From: Arthrobacter sulfonylureivorans
GTDB lineage: Bacteria; Actinomycetota; Actinomycetes; Actinomycetales; Micrococcaceae
Reading direction: 5' to 3'
Assembly (NCBI GenBank): GCA_004000035.1
Contig: RJAE01000001.1
Coordinates: 62,001-126,000, forward strand
DNA length: 64,000 nucleotides
Under the pieces are notes generated by a model. That model was not told where the DNA came from. It saw nothing but the letters and a program-made list of their open reading frames with translations, and did not search any database. The position numbers were made by a program, and so were the translations under genes. Below are positions 8,990-18,443 of the stretch, one piece after another (position 1 is the first letter of the stretch; each line of letters opens with the position of its first letter).

Positions 8990-9838
8990 GTGGGACAGAA
9001 AGTAAACCCGCACGGATTCCGACTCGGTATCACCACCGACCATGTCTCCCACTGGTTCGCTGACAGCAACAAGGCCGGCCAGCGCTACAAGGACTTCGTC
9101 CGCGAGGACGTGAAGATCCGCCAGTTGATGTCCACGGGCATGGACCGCGCGGGCATCGCGAAGGTTGAGATCGAGCGTACCCGTGACCGTGTTCGTGTGG
9201 ATATCCACACCGCACGCCCCGGCATTGTCATTGGCCGCCGCGGCGCCGAAGCAGACCGCATCCGCGGCGAGCTGGAGAAGCTCACCGGCAAGCAGGTGCA
9301 GCTGAACATCCTCGAGGTCAAGAACCCGGAGATCGAAGCTCAGCTGGTTGCCCAGGGCATCGCCGAGCAGCTGACTTCGCGCGTGGCTTTCCGCCGCGCC
9401 ATGAAGAAGGCCATGCAGTCCGCCACCCGCGCTGGCGCCAAGGGCATCCGTGTCCAGTGCTCCGGTCGCCTCGGCGGCGCTGAAATGAGCCGTTCGGAGT
9501 TCTACCGCGAAGGCCGTGTGCCCCTGCACACCCTGCGTGCGAACATCGACTACGGCTTCTTCGAGGCCAAGACCACGTTCGGTCGCATCGGCGTCAAGGT
9601 CTGGATCTACAAGGGCGACGTGACCGCAAAGGAACTGGCTGCCCAGCAGGCTGCCGCTCCGTCCTCGCGTGGCCGTGGCGACCGTCCGGGCCGCCCCGCC
9701 GCTGGTGGCGAGCGCCGTCGTCGTAATGACCGTCCTGCCGCTCCCGCCGCAGGCGAGGGTGCAGCCAAGGCCGACGCTCCTGCCGCTGAGGCAGGAGCTA
9801 CTGCTCAGAACACCGCGGCAGAAGGAGGAGAAGCTTAA
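8990..9838 (+). CDS. rpsC: 30S ribosomal protein S3 with a long low-complexity tail
   Basis: S3 lines the mRNA entry site. The start is GTG directly after the rplV stop, giving [14 protein letters not shown]. The KH domain with its [14 protein letters not shown] motif and the C-terminal domain [20 protein letters not shown] are intact. At 282 residues it is about 50 longer than the enteric protein. From about residue 224 the chain becomes Ala/Gly/Arg-rich ([19 protein letters not shown]) and then Ala/Glu-rich, predicted disordered. It is followed immediately by rplP. Confidence 0.97.
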   Translation: MGQKVNPHGFRLGITTDHVSHWFADSNKAGQRYKDFVREDVKIRQLMSTGMDRAGIAKVEIERTRDRVRVDIHTARPGIVIGRRGAEADRIRGELEKLTGKQVQLNILEVKNPEIEAQLVAQGIAEQLTSRVAFRRAMKKAMQSATRAGAKGIRVQCSGRLGGAEMSRSEFYREGRVPLHTLRANIDYGFFEAKTTFGRIGVKVWIYKGDVTAKELAAQQAAAPSSRGRGDRPGRPAAGGERRRRNDRPAAPAAGEGAAKADAPAAEAGATAQNTAAEGGEA

Positions 9839-10255
9839 ATGCTTATCCCACGTCGAGTTAAGTTCCGTAAGCAGCACCACCCGGGTCGTTCCGGCGCTGC
9901 TACCGGCGGCACCGAGGTCAGCTTCGGCGAGTGGGGTATCCAGGCTCTCACGCCGGCATACGTCACCAACCGCCAGATTGAAGCGGCCCGTATTGCGATG
10001 ACCCGCCACATCAAGCGTGGCGGCAAGGTCTGGATCAACATTTATCCGGACCGCCCGCTGACCAAGAAGCCCGCCGAAACCCGTATGGGTTCCGGTAAGG
10101 GTTCGCCGGAATGGTGGGTCGCAAACGTCAAGCCGGGTCGGGTTCTGTTTGAACTCTCCGGTGTCAATGAAGAGGTAGCTCGCGAGGCACTGCGCCTGGC
10201 GATCCACAAGCTGCCGTTGAAGGCACGCATTGTGCGTCGCGAAGGTGGTGAATAG
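9839..10255 (+). CDS. rplP: 50S ribosomal protein L16
   Basis: This 138-residue protein helps position the A-site tRNA. It opens [19 protein letters not shown] and has the family block [16 protein letters not shown]-like sequence (here [20 protein letters not shown]) and [13 protein letters not shown] near the C-terminus. It abuts rpsC with GGAGGAG inside the rpsC end acting as ribosome binding site, which implies tight coupling. Confidence 0.97.
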   Translation: MLIPRRVKFRKQHHPGRSGAATGGTEVSFGEWGIQALTPAYVTNRQIEAARIAMTRHIKRGGKVWINIYPDRPLTKKPAETRMGSGKGSPEWWVANVKPGRVLFELSGVNEEVAREALRLAIHKLPLKARIVRREGGE

Positions 10256-10257
10256 AA

Positions 10258-10605
10258 ATGGCAGTTGGTTCAAAGGAACTGGCAACCGATCAGCTCGAGA
10301 CATTCGATAAGGACCGTCTCGCAGAGGAGCTGCGCAAGGCCAAGGAGGAGCTGTTCAACCTCCGTTTCCAGTCCGCCACCGGTCAGCTGGAAAACCATGG
10401 CCGCCTGAAGGCAGTCAAGCGCGACATCGCACGCATCTACACCGTGCTGCGTGAGCGCGAGCTGGGCATTCGCCCCGACGTCGAGGTTTCAGTTGAAGCC
10501 CCGGCCGAGGAGAAGAAGGCCAAGAAGGCTAAGAAGTCTGAAAAGGCTGCAGAAGCCGACACCGCCGAGACCGCAGCCCCCGCTTCGGAGGATGAGGCCA
10601 AGTGA
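10258..10605 (+). CDS. rpmC: 50S ribosomal protein L29 with an extended C-terminus
   Basis: The core L29 helical hairpin lies at about residues 10-77 ([20 protein letters not shown] and [20 protein letters not shown]). L29 sits beside L23 at the exit tunnel. The usual length is 60-80 residues; this one has 115, because about 35 residues rich in Ala, Lys and Glu follow the core ([20 protein letters not shown]). The tail is probably disordered. The stop overlaps the GTG start of rpsQ by four bases. Confidence 0.95.
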   Translation: MAVGSKELATDQLETFDKDRLAEELRKAKEELFNLRFQSATGQLENHGRLKAVKRDIARIYTVLRERELGIRPDVEVSVEAPAEEKKAKKAKKSEKAAEADTAETAAPASEDEAK

Positions 10606-10901
10606 GCGAAAACACTAACAAGGATGCAACTGTGGAAGAAGCCACTCAGGCTCGCGGTTACCGTAAGACCGCCCGCGGCTACGTCGTCTCGGACAAGATG
10701 GACAAGACCATCGTGGTCGAGGTTGAGGACCGCGTGAAGCACGCGCTGTACGGCAAGGTGATCCGCCGGACCGAAAAGCGCAAGGCCCACGACGAGCAGA
10801 ACTCCGCCGGCATCGGCGACCTGGTTCTGATCGCCGAGACCCGGCCGCTGTCCGCCACCAAGCGGTGGCGCCTGGTCGAGATCATCGAAAAGGCCAAGTA
10901 G
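10602..10901 (+). CDS. rpsQ: 30S ribosomal protein S17
   Basis: S17 is an OB-fold primary binding protein of 16S rRNA. The 99-residue product starts with GTG in a GTGA overlap with rpmC. About 18 extra N-terminal residues precede the core, which contains [20 protein letters not shown] and the closing [19 protein letters not shown]. It is the last gene of the S10 operon here, followed by a strong terminator. Confidence 0.96.
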   Translation: MSENTNKDATVEEATQARGYRKTARGYVVSDKMDKTIVVEVEDRVKHALYGKVIRRTEKRKAHDEQNSAGIGDLVLIAETRPLSATKRWRLVEIIEKAK

Positions 10902-10915
10902 GACTCAGGTCCTGC

Positions 10916-10954
10916 GCGGGGCCCGCCTGCAGAGCGGGCGGGCCCCGCACCCTT
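10916..10954 (+). terminator. Terminator at the end of the S10 operon
   Basis: A perfect 12-bp stem (GCGGGGCCCGCC / GGCGGGCCCCGC) with a nine-base loop is followed by ACCCTTTAAG. It separates the S10 operon from the spc operon, so rplN needs its own promoter. Confidence 0.88.
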
Positions 10955-11290
10955 TAAGTTTCCCTTCCGGCACCATGGATCCCGGTTCGCCGGAGCAACC
11001 GGAAGGGTTTGGAAGGGAAGGCGGTTGCTGAAGTATTGACCGCGGACCCTTTGAAAAGTACAAGCCCCTGGCCGTGATTTCACGTCCGGGGTGTCTTGGT
11101 CATAAACTAGTAATCTTGCCTGTGCCGTTTGGAAAGACCATCCATCCTTCCGCATGGACAGAATAGGCAAATTCCCGCAACCGCCTTCGGACCGCACACA
11201 CGTGTGGCCAGGGGGAGTTACGGTGCGGGCTACCCATATCCGTTCCGCAAGGCTCAGCTATGAGAACCGGCGCGACGACAGGAGTAATAA
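10955..11290 (+). promoter_or_regulatory. Promoter and leader region of the spc operon
   Basis: These 336 bases hold no gene that I can support. The most AT-rich part, around 11096-11114 (TTGGTC followed by TAAACT and AGTAAT), is the best place for a -10 region, but no clean -35/-10 pair with 16-18 base spacing stands out. If transcription starts near 11115 the leader to rplN would be about 175 bases. AGGAG at 11280-11284 is the rplN ribosome binding site. Confidence 0.35.
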
Positions 11291-11659
11291 GTGATTCAGC
11301 AGGAGTCGCGACTGAAGGTCGCCGACAACACGGGGGCCAAGGAAATCTTGACCATCCGCGTTCTCGGCGGATCCGGCCGTCGCTACGCAGGCATTGGCGA
11401 CACCATTGTTGCCACCGTCAAGGACGCAATTCCGGGCGGCAACGTCAAGAAGGGTGACATCGTCAAGGCTGTCATCGTTCGCACCAAGAAGGAACGCCGC
11501 CGTGCGGACGGTTCCTACATCAAGTTCGATGAGAACGCAGCCGTGATCCTCAAGAACGACGGCGATCCCCGCGGCACCCGTATCTTCGGTCCGGTCGGCC
11601 GTGAGCTTCGCGACAAGAAGTTCATGAAGATCATTTCGCTGGCTCCGGAGGTGCTGTAG
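11291..11659 (+). CDS. rplN: 50S ribosomal protein L14
   Basis: L14 forms part of the intersubunit bridge. The GTG start has AGGAG six bases upstream and gives [20 protein letters not shown], the standard start. The 122-residue length and the ending [12 protein letters not shown] are typical. It is the first gene of the spc operon, three bases ahead of rplX. Confidence 0.98.
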   Translation: MIQQESRLKVADNTGAKEILTIRVLGGSGRRYAGIGDTIVATVKDAIPGGNVKKGDIVKAVIVRTKKERRRADGSYIKFDENAAVILKNDGDPRGTRIFGPVGRELRDKKFMKIISLAPEVL

Positions 11660-11662
11660 TCC

Positions 11663-12028
11663 ATGGCTAAGTACAAGATCAAGAAGGGTGACCTGGTTCA
11701 GGTCATCACCGGTGCCAAGGCTGAGCGCGGCGGCGACCGCGGCAAGCAGGGCAAGGTCCTGAAGGTGTTCACGGAGACCAACCGCGTGCTGGTTGAAGGC
11801 GTCAACCGCGTCACCAAGCACACCAAGGCCGGACAGTCGGACCGCGGCACGAAGACCGGTGGCATCGAGACCGTTGAGGCGCCGATCCACATCTCGAACG
11901 TGGCGATCGTCGATCCCGAGACCAAGAAGCCGACCCGGGTTGGCTACCGCACCGAAACCGTCGAGCGTGATGGCCGTGAGCGCACTGTGCGCATCCGCGT
12001 GTCCAAGGCCTCCGGGAAGGACCTCTAA
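11663..12028 (+). CDS. rplX: 50S ribosomal protein L24
   Basis: L24 starts large-subunit assembly. The 121-residue protein has the KOW motif near the N-terminus ([20 protein letters not shown]) and the segment [20 protein letters not shown]. Its stop shares one base with the rplE start (TAATG), a coupling arrangement. Confidence 0.97.
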   Translation: MAKYKIKKGDLVQVITGAKAERGGDRGKQGKVLKVFTETNRVLVEGVNRVTKHTKAGQSDRGTKTGGIETVEAPIHISNVAIVDPETKKPTRVGYRTETVERDGRERTVRIRVSKASGKDL

Positions 12029-12597
12029 TGACTGAGACTGTCACCAAGATCGTCCCCCGTCTGAAGACTCGCTACGCCGGCGAGATCAAGCAGGCTCTGC
12101 GGGACGAGTTCAAGTACGAGAACGTGAACCAGGTTCCGCGCCTGGTCAAGGTCGTTGTCAACATGGGTGTTGGAGATGCCGCCAAGGACTCCAAGCTCAT
12201 CGACGGCGCCGTCCGCGACCTGACCCAGATCACCGGCCAGAAGCCGCAGGTCACCAAGGCCCGCAAGTCCATCGCCCAGTTCAAGCTGCGCGAAGGCATG
12301 CCGATCGGCGCCCACGCGACGCTGCGCGGCGACCGCATGTGGGAATTCGTGGACCGTCTGGTTTCGCTGGCTCTGCCCCGTATCCGCGACTTCCGCGGCC
12401 TCAACGGCAAGCAGTTCGACGGAAACGGTAACTACACCTTCGGTCTGACCGAGCAGTCGATGTTCCACGAGATCGATCAGGACAAGATCGACCGCGTGCG
12501 CGGCATGGACATCACCGTAGTGACCACCGCAAAGACCGATGACGAGGGCCGTGCGCTGTTGAAGGCGCTTGGCTTCCCGTTCAAGACCGAAGATTAA
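12028..12597 (+). CDS. rplE: 50S ribosomal protein L5
   Basis: L5 binds 5S rRNA and contacts the P-site tRNA. The 189-residue protein contains [20 protein letters not shown] and [18 protein letters not shown], both conserved, and closes with the usual [10 protein letters not shown]. In most actinobacteria rpsN (S14) would follow; here the next 83 bases contain no S14 gene and lead directly to rpsH. Confidence 0.98.
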   Translation: MTETVTKIVPRLKTRYAGEIKQALRDEFKYENVNQVPRLVKVVVNMGVGDAAKDSKLIDGAVRDLTQITGQKPQVTKARKSIAQFKLREGMPIGAHATLRGDRMWEFVDRLVSLALPRIRDFRGLNGKQFDGNGNYTFGLTEQSMFHEIDQDKIDRVRGMDITVVTTAKTDDEGRALLKALGFPFKTED

Positions 12598-12680
12598 TCT
12601 AGCTACGTGAAAGGTCCCGCCCCGGCGCCCAGTGCTGTCCGGAGCGAGGAAACCGTTACGAGGAAGGGCAAGAGCCCACA

Positions 12681-13079
12681 ATGACTATGACAGATCCTGT
12701 CGCAGACATGCTCACGCGTCTGCGCAACGCCAACTCGGCTTACCATGACACGGTGTCGATGCCGTACAGCAAGCTCAAGGCTCGCGTCGCCGACATCCTG
12801 AAGGCCGAAGGCTACATCGCCGGCTGGAAGGAAGAAGAGGCCGAGGTCGGCAAGAAGTTGACCCTGGAACTCAAGTTCGGTCCGAGCCGCGAGCGTTCCA
12901 TCGCCGGCATCCGCCGCATTTCCAAGCCCGGTCTGCGCGTTTACGCGAAGTCCACCAACCTGCCGCACGTGCTCGGTGGCCTGGGCATCGCAATCCTGTC
13001 CACCTCTTCCGGACTGATGACTGATCGTCAGGCCGGCAAGAAGGGCGTGGGCGGCGAAGTCCTCGCTTACGTCTGGTAA
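12681..13079 (+). CDS. rpsH: 30S ribosomal protein S8
   Basis: S8 binds the central domain of 16S rRNA and in proteobacteria represses the spc operon. The 132-residue protein opens [20 protein letters not shown] and ends with [20 protein letters not shown], the signature C-terminal motif. GAGGAAGGGCAAG upstream supplies the ribosome binding site. It starts 83 bases after rplE, the largest gap within this operon. Confidence 0.98.
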   Translation: MTMTDPVADMLTRLRNANSAYHDTVSMPYSKLKARVADILKAEGYIAGWKEEEAEVGKKLTLELKFGPSRERSIAGIRRISKPGLRVYAKSTNLPHVLGGLGIAILSTSSGLMTDRQAGKKGVGGEVLAYVW

Positions 13080-13097
13080 CGGAAAGGAAGAGATTAA

Positions 13098-13634
13098 ATG
13101 TCACGTATTGGACGTCTCCCCATCACCGTTCCCGCTGGCGTTGAGGTCAAGGTCGACGGCAACGTCGTCTCCGTCAAGGGCGCCAAGGGCGAGCTGAGCC
13201 ACACTCTGGCTTCGCCCATCACGGCTTCCCTCGAGGAGAGCACCCTGACCGTTGGCCGCCCGAACGACGAGCGCGAATCCCGGTCCCTGCATGGCCTGAC
13301 CCGCACGCTGATCAACAACATGATCGTAGGCGTGACCGAGGGCTACAAGAAGGACCTCGAGATCGTCGGCACCGGTTACCGCGTGCAGGCCAAGGGCTCG
13401 GACCTCGAGTTCGCCCTGGGCTTCAGCCACCCGGTGATCGTGAATGCCCCCGAAGGCATCACCTTCGCCGTGGAGGGTGCTACCAAGCTCTCCGTCTCCG
13501 GCATCAACAAGCAGCAGGTCGGCGAAGTTGCTGCCAACATCCGCAAGCTGCGTAAGCCCGACCCCTACAAGGGCAAGGGCGTTCGCTACGCCGGCGAACA
13601 AATCCGCCGCAAGGTCGGAAAGGCTGGTAAGTAA
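13098..13634 (+). CDS. rplF: 50S ribosomal protein L6
   Basis: L6 (178 residues) is built of two similar domains and sits near the factor-binding site. It opens [20 protein letters not shown] and has the C-terminal signature [20 protein letters not shown]. It is preceded by GGAAAGGAAGAG and followed after three bases by rplR. Confidence 0.98.
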   Translation: MSRIGRLPITVPAGVEVKVDGNVVSVKGAKGELSHTLASPITASLEESTLTVGRPNDERESRSLHGLTRTLINNMIVGVTEGYKKDLEIVGTGYRVQAKGSDLEFALGFSHPVIVNAPEGITFAVEGATKLSVSGINKQQVGEVAANIRKLRKPDPYKGKGVRYAGEQIRRKVGKAGK

Positions 13635-13637
13635 ACC

Positions 13638-14021
13638 ATGGCGATCAGCATTAATAAGAAGCGGACCTCGAAGTCCAAGTCCGCAGCACGCGGCCGCCGC
13701 CACCTGCGCGTCCGCAAGCGCATCACCGGTACCGCGGTCCGTCCGCGCCTGGTGGTCAACCGTTCCGCACGCCACATCTTTGTCCAGGTTGTCGATGACA
13801 GCAAGGGCATCACCGTGGCTTCTGCTTCCACCATGGAAGCCGATCTGCGGGCCCTCGATGGCGACAAGTCTGCCAAGGCAAAGCGCGTCGGCGAGCTCGT
13901 GGCCGAGCGTGCCAAGGCTGCCGGTGTTGAGGCTGTGGTCTTCGACCGCGGCGGCAACCGGTACCACGGCCGCATCGCAGCGGTCGCCGACGGCGCACGT
14001 GAAGGTGGGCTGGCACTGTGA
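13638..14021 (+). CDS. rplR: 50S ribosomal protein L18
   Basis: L18 helps attach 5S rRNA to the large subunit. The 127-residue protein has the basic N-terminus and the core [20 protein letters not shown], ending in the typical [20 protein letters not shown]. Its TGA lies in a GTGA overlap with rpsE. Confidence 0.97.
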   Translation: MAISINKKRTSKSKSAARGRRHLRVRKRITGTAVRPRLVVNRSARHIFVQVVDDSKGITVASASTMEADLRALDGDKSAKAKRVGELVAERAKAAGVEAVVFDRGGNRYHGRIAAVADGAREGGLAL

Positions 14022-14722
14022 CCGCTGAGAACAACGAAAAGGAAACTCAGGTGACTGAAGCAACTGAGACCGCTGCCGCGGGATCCGCTGAGACCACCGC
14101 TGCTTCCGGCCAGGACGACCGCCGCGGCGGACGTCGTGGCGAACGTAGCGGCGGCGGCGACCGTGGTGGCCGCGGACGTGGCCGCGACAATGCACGCGAT
14201 GCCGAGAAGGACAAGTTCCTCGAGCGCGTCGTCACCATCAACCGCGTGTCCAAGGTCGTCAAGGGCGGCCGCCGCTTTAGCTTCACGGCTCTGGTAGTTG
14301 TCGGCGACGGCAACGGCATGGTCGGCGTGGGCTACGGCAAGGCCAAGGAAGTCCCGGCAGCGATCGCGAAGGGCGTGGAAGAGGCCAAGAAGTCCTTCTT
14401 CCGCGTGCCGATCATCGCCGGAACCGTTCCGCACCAGGTGCAGGGCGAAGCCGCCGCAGGCGTTGTCATGCTGCGTCCGGCCGCTGCCGGTACCGGTGTG
14501 ATCGCCGGCGGCCCGGTCCGCGCCGTACTCGAGTGCGCCGGCATCCACGATGTGCTCTCCAAGTCGCTGGGTTCGTCCAACGCGATCAACATCGTGCACG
14601 CTACCGTCGACGCGCTGCGTCGCCTGGAGGAGCCCCGCTCCGTGGCAGCCCGCCGTGGCCTGCCTCTGGAAGATGTTGCTCCGGCGATTCTGCTGCGCAA
14701 CATGCAGAAGGCAGGTGCGTAA
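14018..14722 (+). CDS. rpsE: 30S ribosomal protein S5 with a long N-terminal extension
   Basis: S5 lies at the mRNA entry channel and affects decoding fidelity. The 234-residue product is some 65 longer than the enteric protein. The extra part is N-terminal: an Ala/Thr/Glu-rich stretch and then Gly/Arg-rich sequence ([20 protein letters not shown]). The S5 core begins near [20 protein letters not shown] and includes [15 protein letters not shown] and [19 protein letters not shown]. The GTG start overlaps rplR by four bases, which supports counting the extension as translated. Confidence 0.96.
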   Translation: MTAENNEKETQVTEATETAAAGSAETTAASGQDDRRGGRRGERSGGGDRGGRGRGRDNARDAEKDKFLERVVTINRVSKVVKGGRRFSFTALVVVGDGNGMVGVGYGKAKEVPAAIAKGVEEAKKSFFRVPIIAGTVPHQVQGEAAAGVVMLRPAAAGTGVIAGGPVRAVLECAGIHDVLSKSLGSSNAINIVHATVDALRRLEEPRSVAARRGLPLEDVAPAILLRNMQKAGA

Positions 14723-14934
14723 TGACCACGCCCAAGAATCTGACTCCGTCGGATGCACAGTTGGAAATCACGCAGATCAAGTCCGTCATTGGCGGCAAGC
14801 AGAACCAGCGCGACACCCTGCGTTCACTGGGCCTGAAGCGCATCGGACACACCGTTGTCCGTAGCGCCGATGCAGTGACCGTTGGCATGGTCAACACTGT
14901 TTCTCACCTGGTGAAGGTTGAGGAGGCGAAGTAA
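14722..14934 (+). CDS. rpmD: 50S ribosomal protein L30
   Basis: The start ATG shares one base with the rpsE stop (TAATG). The 70-residue protein begins [20 protein letters not shown] and contains [20 protein letters not shown], the L30 signature. A longer reading from upstream in the same frame only overlaps rpsE and is rejected. It sits between rpsE and rplO as usual. Confidence 0.95.
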   Translation: MTTPKNLTPSDAQLEITQIKSVIGGKQNQRDTLRSLGLKRIGHTVVRSADAVTVGMVNTVSHLVKVEEAK

Positions 14935-14936
14935 AG

Positions 14937-15392
14937 ATGGCAGAAGAGAACAAGACTCTCAAGGTCCACCACCTGCGTCCTGCCCCCGGTGCCAAGACCG
15001 CCAAGACCCGTGTTGGTCGTGGTGAAGGCTCCAAGGGTAAGACCGCCGGTCGCGGTACCAAGGGTACAAAGGCCCGTTACCAGGTCAAGGCTGGCTTTGC
15101 CGGCGGCCAGTTGCCGCTGCACATGCGCCTGCCGAAGCTGCGCGGCTTCAAGAACCCGTTCAAGGTGGAGTTCCAGGTGGTGAACCTGGACAAGCTCAAT
15201 GAGCTGTTCCCCGAAGGCGGCGACGTGACCGTGGAGGCCCTGGTGGCCAAGGGCGCGGTTCGCAAGAACCAGCCCGTGAAGGTCCTCGGCACCGGCGACA
15301 TCACCGTCAAGGTCGATGTGAAGGTTGACGCCTTCTCCGCCAGTGCCGCTGAGAAGATTGCCGCCGCTGGCGGCACCGTGACGGCGCTCTAG
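14937..15392 (+). CDS. rplO: 50S ribosomal protein L15
   Basis: L15 (151 residues) is a late assembly protein of the large subunit. The N-terminal basic, glycine-rich arm [20 protein letters not shown] and the C-terminal domain with [18 protein letters not shown] are present. It is the last ribosomal gene before secY and is followed by a hairpin that may separate the two transcription units. Confidence 0.97.
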   Translation: MAEENKTLKVHHLRPAPGAKTAKTRVGRGEGSKGKTAGRGTKGTKARYQVKAGFAGGQLPLHMRLPKLRGFKNPFKVEFQVVNLDKLNELFPEGGDVTVEALVAKGAVRKNQPVKVLGTGDITVKVDVKVDAFSASAAEKIAAAGGTVTAL

Positions 15393-15430
15393 CAGCCCGC
15401 ACCGGGTGCAGTCTTTTAGCAGCCCCTGAC

Positions 15431-15483
15431 TGAACTCGTGGTGGCCGGTATTCGCCGGTCGCCACGAGTTCAGCCGCTTTAAA
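15431..15483 (+). terminator. Terminator-like hairpin between rplO and secY
   Basis: An 18-bp stem beginning TGAACTCGTGG and ending CCACGAGTTCA, with two wobble pairs and a six-base loop, is followed by GCCGCTTTAAA. The T-run is short, so termination may be partial. Confidence 0.72.
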
Positions 15484-15589
15484 GGCACACGACGTATTCT
15501 TAATCCGTTTAATGCGAACGGGCCGAGCCGATAGACTCGGATCTTGTGACTTGCCGCGCAGCGGCATCAGAAACTTTTTGGGAGGACGC

Positions 15590-16903
15590 TTGCTTAGCGC
15601 AATTGGCCGGGCATTCCGGACGCCGGACCTGCGGCGCAAGTTGCTGTTCACGCTGGGGATCATGACGATCTACCGCGTGGGCGTATTCATCCCGGCACCG
15701 GGTGTGGACTACGGCAACGTGCAGCAGTGTCTGGCGCTGGGCAATACCAGCGGCGGGCTGTATCAGTTCGTCAATCTGTTCAGCGGCGGCGCGCTGCTGC
15801 AGGTGTCCATCTTCGCCCTCGGCATCATGCCGTACATCACCGCCAGCATCATCGTGCAGCTGCTGCGCGTGGTCATCCCGCGGTTCCAGGAACTGCACCA
15901 GGAAGGTCCGCAGGGCCAGTCCAAACTGACGCAGTACACCCGTTACCTGACCATCGCACTGGGCCTGCTCAACGCCACGACGCTGGTGTCGCTGGCGCGG
16001 AGCGGGGCTCTGCTGGGCAACTGCCCGGTTCCGATCATCCCCGAAGACAACCTGGTCGTGATCAGCCTGATCATCTTGACACTGACCGCGGGCACCGGCC
16101 TGATCATGTGGATGGGCGAGCTGATTACCGAGAAGGGTGTCGGCAACGGCATGTCCTTGCTGATCTTCATCTCGATCGCCGCCGGTTTCCCGAGCTCGCT
16201 GGGCGAGATCTGGAACACCCAGGGTGTGAACGTCTTCCTCGGCGTGCTGTTGGTCGGCCTGCTGACCGTGGCTGCGGTGGTCTTCGTGGAACAGTCGCAG
16301 CGCCGGATCCCGGTGCAGTATGCCAAGCGCATGGTGGGACGCCGCACCGTCGGCGGTACCAGCACCTACATTCCGATCAAGGTCAACATGGCCGGCGTCA
16401 TCCCGGTGATCTTCGCGTCGTCGATGCTGTACCTGCCGTCCCTGATCGCGCAGTTCAACACGCCGACCGACGGCACCACCGCGCCGCCGGAGTGGGTCAA
16501 CTGGATCAACACGTACCTGGTCAGCGGGGACTCGCCGTTCTACATGGCGGTCTACTTCTCCCTGATCGTCTTCTTCACCTACTTCTACGTGGCCATCACC
16601 TTCAACCCGGAGGAAGTCGCGGAGAACATGAAGAAGTACGGCGGCTTCATCCCGGGCATCCGGGCCGGCCGCCCGACCGCGGAGTACCTGCAGTACGTGC
16701 TGGCCAGGATCACGCTGCCGGGTGCGCTGTACCTGGGCATCATCTCGCTGATCCCGCTGATCGCGCTGGTGCTCATCAACGCGAACCAGAACTTCCCGTT
16801 CGGCGGCGTTTCCATCCTCATCATGGTTGGTGTGGGATTGGAGACCGTCAAACAAATCAACGCACAACTACAGCAACGCCACTACGAAGGACTTCTGCGA
16901 TGA
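15590..16903 (+). CDS. secY: Protein translocase subunit SecY
   Basis: SecY is the channel subunit of the Sec translocon. I place the start at TTG 15590, four bases after GGGAGG, because the protein then begins with LSAIGRAFRTPDLRRKLLFT, the usual actinobacterial N-terminus, and is 437 residues long. An upstream in-frame ATG at 15512 would add a non-hydrophobic, non-conserved leader. About ten membrane segments are visible, with the cytoplasmic loop RRIPVQYAKRMVGRRTVGG. TTTAAA at 15478 and TAATCC at 15501 (17-base gap) are a weak promoter candidate. The stop overlaps adk (ATGA). Confidence 0.95.
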   Translation: MLSAIGRAFRTPDLRRKLLFTLGIMTIYRVGVFIPAPGVDYGNVQQCLALGNTSGGLYQFVNLFSGGALLQVSIFALGIMPYITASIIVQLLRVVIPRFQELHQEGPQGQSKLTQYTRYLTIALGLLNATTLVSLARSGALLGNCPVPIIPEDNLVVISLIILTLTAGTGLIMWMGELITEKGVGNGMSLLIFISIAAGFPSSLGEIWNTQGVNVFLGVLLVGLLTVAAVVFVEQSQRRIPVQYAKRMVGRRTVGGTSTYIPIKVNMAGVIPVIFASSMLYLPSLIAQFNTPTDGTTAPPEWVNWINTYLVSGDSPFYMAVYFSLIVFFTYFYVAITFNPEEVAENMKKYGGFIPGIRAGRPTAEYLQYVLARITLPGALYLGIISLIPLIALVLINANQNFPFGGVSILIMVGVGLETVKQINAQLQQRHYEGLLR

Positions 16904-17475
16904 CACAAATGCTCATTATCGGCCCGCCCGGATCTGGCAAGGGCACCCAGGCCTCCCGCATTTCCGACCGGTTGGGCATCGTCGCGATCTCCACCGGAGA
17001 CATCTTCCGCGCCAACGTGAAGGAAGAGACGCCGCTCGGCGTCGAAGCCAAGAAGTACATCGACAAAGGCGAGTTCGTGCCGGACAGCGTCACCAACAAC
17101 ATGGTGCGCGACCGGTTGAAGCAGCCCGACGCCGCCGACGGCTTCCTGTTGGACGGCTACCCCCGCACCAGCGGCCAGGTGGACGAGCTGGACAACATCC
17201 TGGCCGAGGCCGGCTCACAGCTGGACATCGTCCTGCAGCTGACCGCCGACGACGAGGAGCTGGTCAAGCGCCTGCTCGGCCGCGCCGCGCAGGAAGGCCG
17301 CAGCGACGACAACGAGGCAGTGATCCGCCGCCGGCTGGCCCTCTACCACGAGGAAACCGCCGTCGTCGTGAACCGTTACGCGGAGCGCGGCATTGTGGCC
17401 ACCGTTGACGGCATCGGCGACATCGACGAGGTCACCGAGCGGATCATGAACGCGCTCAAGTCCGTCACGGCCTAA
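16900..17475 (+). CDS. adk: Adenylate kinase
   Basis: The enzyme converts ATP and AMP to two ADP. The ATG overlaps the secY stop (ATGA). The 191-residue protein shows the P-loop GPPGSGKGT (residues 8-16), the AMP-binding ISTGDIFR and the DGYPRTSGQ segment. The LID region is the short type (GRAAQEGRSDDNE), without the zinc-binding cysteines of long adenylate kinases, as is normal for actinobacteria. The secY-adk-map order is conserved in many Gram-positives. Confidence 0.97.
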   Translation: MTQMLIIGPPGSGKGTQASRISDRLGIVAISTGDIFRANVKEETPLGVEAKKYIDKGEFVPDSVTNNMVRDRLKQPDAADGFLLDGYPRTSGQVDELDNILAEAGSQLDIVLQLTADDEELVKRLLGRAAQEGRSDDNEAVIRRRLALYHEETAVVVNRYAERGIVATVDGIGDIDEVTERIMNALKSVTA

Positions 17476-17500
17476 CACCCCAGAGAGTCAGAGACAGCCC

Positions 17501-18328
17501 ATGGCGTTCCGCCAGCCCAGCATCGAATACAAGACCAATGACCAGATCCGCAAAATGCGCACCGCCGGTCTGGTGGTCAGCCGCGCCCTTGACGCCGCGG
17601 TTGCCGCTGCCGTCCCCGGCGCCACCACGGCGGACGTGGACGCGGCCTTCGAAGCGGTGCTGGACGAAGCCGGCGCCAAGAGCAACTTCAAGGGGTACCA
17701 CGGCTTCCCGGCCACGGTCTGCGTTTCCGTCAACGAGGAAGTGGTCCACGGCATCCCCGGCGGCAAGGTGCTCCAGGACGGAGACATCATCTCGGTCGAC
17801 GGCGGCTGCAGCGTGGACGGCTGGCACGGCGACTCCGCACGCGGCGTGATCGTGGGCACCGCCGATCCGGAAGACCAGCGGCTCTCCGATGTCACCGAGG
17901 AAGCCATGTGGCGGGGAATTGCCGCCCTGGCCAACGGCCACCGCGTGGGCGACATCGGCAACGCCATCGATGACTACGTGTCCTCGGTCCCCGGCAAGCC
18001 GCTGGGCATCCTGGAGGACTACGTGGGCCACGGTATCGGCACCGCCATGCACCAGGCCCCGGATGTGCTGAACTACCGGACCAACCACCGCGGGGCGAAG
18101 ATCCGCCCCGGGCTGTGCCTGGCCATCGAACCAATGCTGGTCCGTGGGGACATCGAGACCAAGGTGCTGGACGACGACTGGACCGTGGTCACCACGGACG
18201 GCTCGCGTTCCTGCCAGTGGGAGCACACCGTGGCCGTGCACGACGGCGGCATCTGGGTCTTGACGGCCGAAGACGGGGGAGCGGCACGGCTGGCTCCGCT
18301 CGGCGTTACCCCGGTGCCGCTGGACTAG
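17501..18328 (+). CDS. map: Methionine aminopeptidase, type I
   Basis: This enzyme removes the initiator methionine from nascent proteins. The 275-residue protein has the pita-bread fold with metal ligands in ISVDGGCSVDGWHGDSA (two Asp), GHGIGTAMHQAP (His), LAIEPM (Glu) and WEHTVAV (Glu). It begins 25 bases after adk. A very strong terminator follows, ending the secY-adk-map unit rather than reading into infA as in many relatives. Confidence 0.97.
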   Translation: MAFRQPSIEYKTNDQIRKMRTAGLVVSRALDAAVAAAVPGATTADVDAAFEAVLDEAGAKSNFKGYHGFPATVCVSVNEEVVHGIPGGKVLQDGDIISVDGGCSVDGWHGDSARGVIVGTADPEDQRLSDVTEEAMWRGIAALANGHRVGDIGNAIDDYVSSVPGKPLGILEDYVGHGIGTAMHQAPDVLNYRTNHRGAKIRPGLCLAIEPMLVRGDIETKVLDDDWTVVTTDGSRSCQWEHTVAVHDGGIWVLTAEDGGAARLAPLGVTPVPLD

Positions 18329-18354
18329 CTGCCGGCTGCCCGGCCCGACTTCAT

Positions 18355-18412
18355 CGCCCGAAGGCCGGTCCCGCTGGATAGATCGTCCAGCCGGACCGGC
18401 CTTCGGGCGTTT
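18355..18412 (+). terminator. Long-stem terminator after map
   Basis: A 17-bp perfect stem (opening CGCCCGAAGGCCGGTCC) continues after a single C-C mismatch into GCTGGA / TCCAGC, with a seven-base loop, followed by TTT. This is one of the longest hairpins in the window. Confidence 0.88.
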
Positions 18413-18443
18413 AATGAACTTCCCCGAAAGGATGTCCCGCACC

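Noticed and set aside
8753-10303. Long open frame of more than 500 codons on the - strand opposite rplV, rpsC and rplP
   Set aside because: It is antisense to well-conserved ribosomal genes, has no family features, and such frames are common in high-GC DNA because stop codons are rare on the opposite strand.
13586-14758. Long - strand frame opposite rplF, rplR and rpsE
   Set aside because: It mirrors ribosomal genes, is low-complexity, and has no ribosome binding site or conserved motif.
15509-16867. Long - strand frame opposite secY
   Set aside because: His/Arg/Gln-rich translation typical of an antisense shadow; secY is unambiguous on the + strand.
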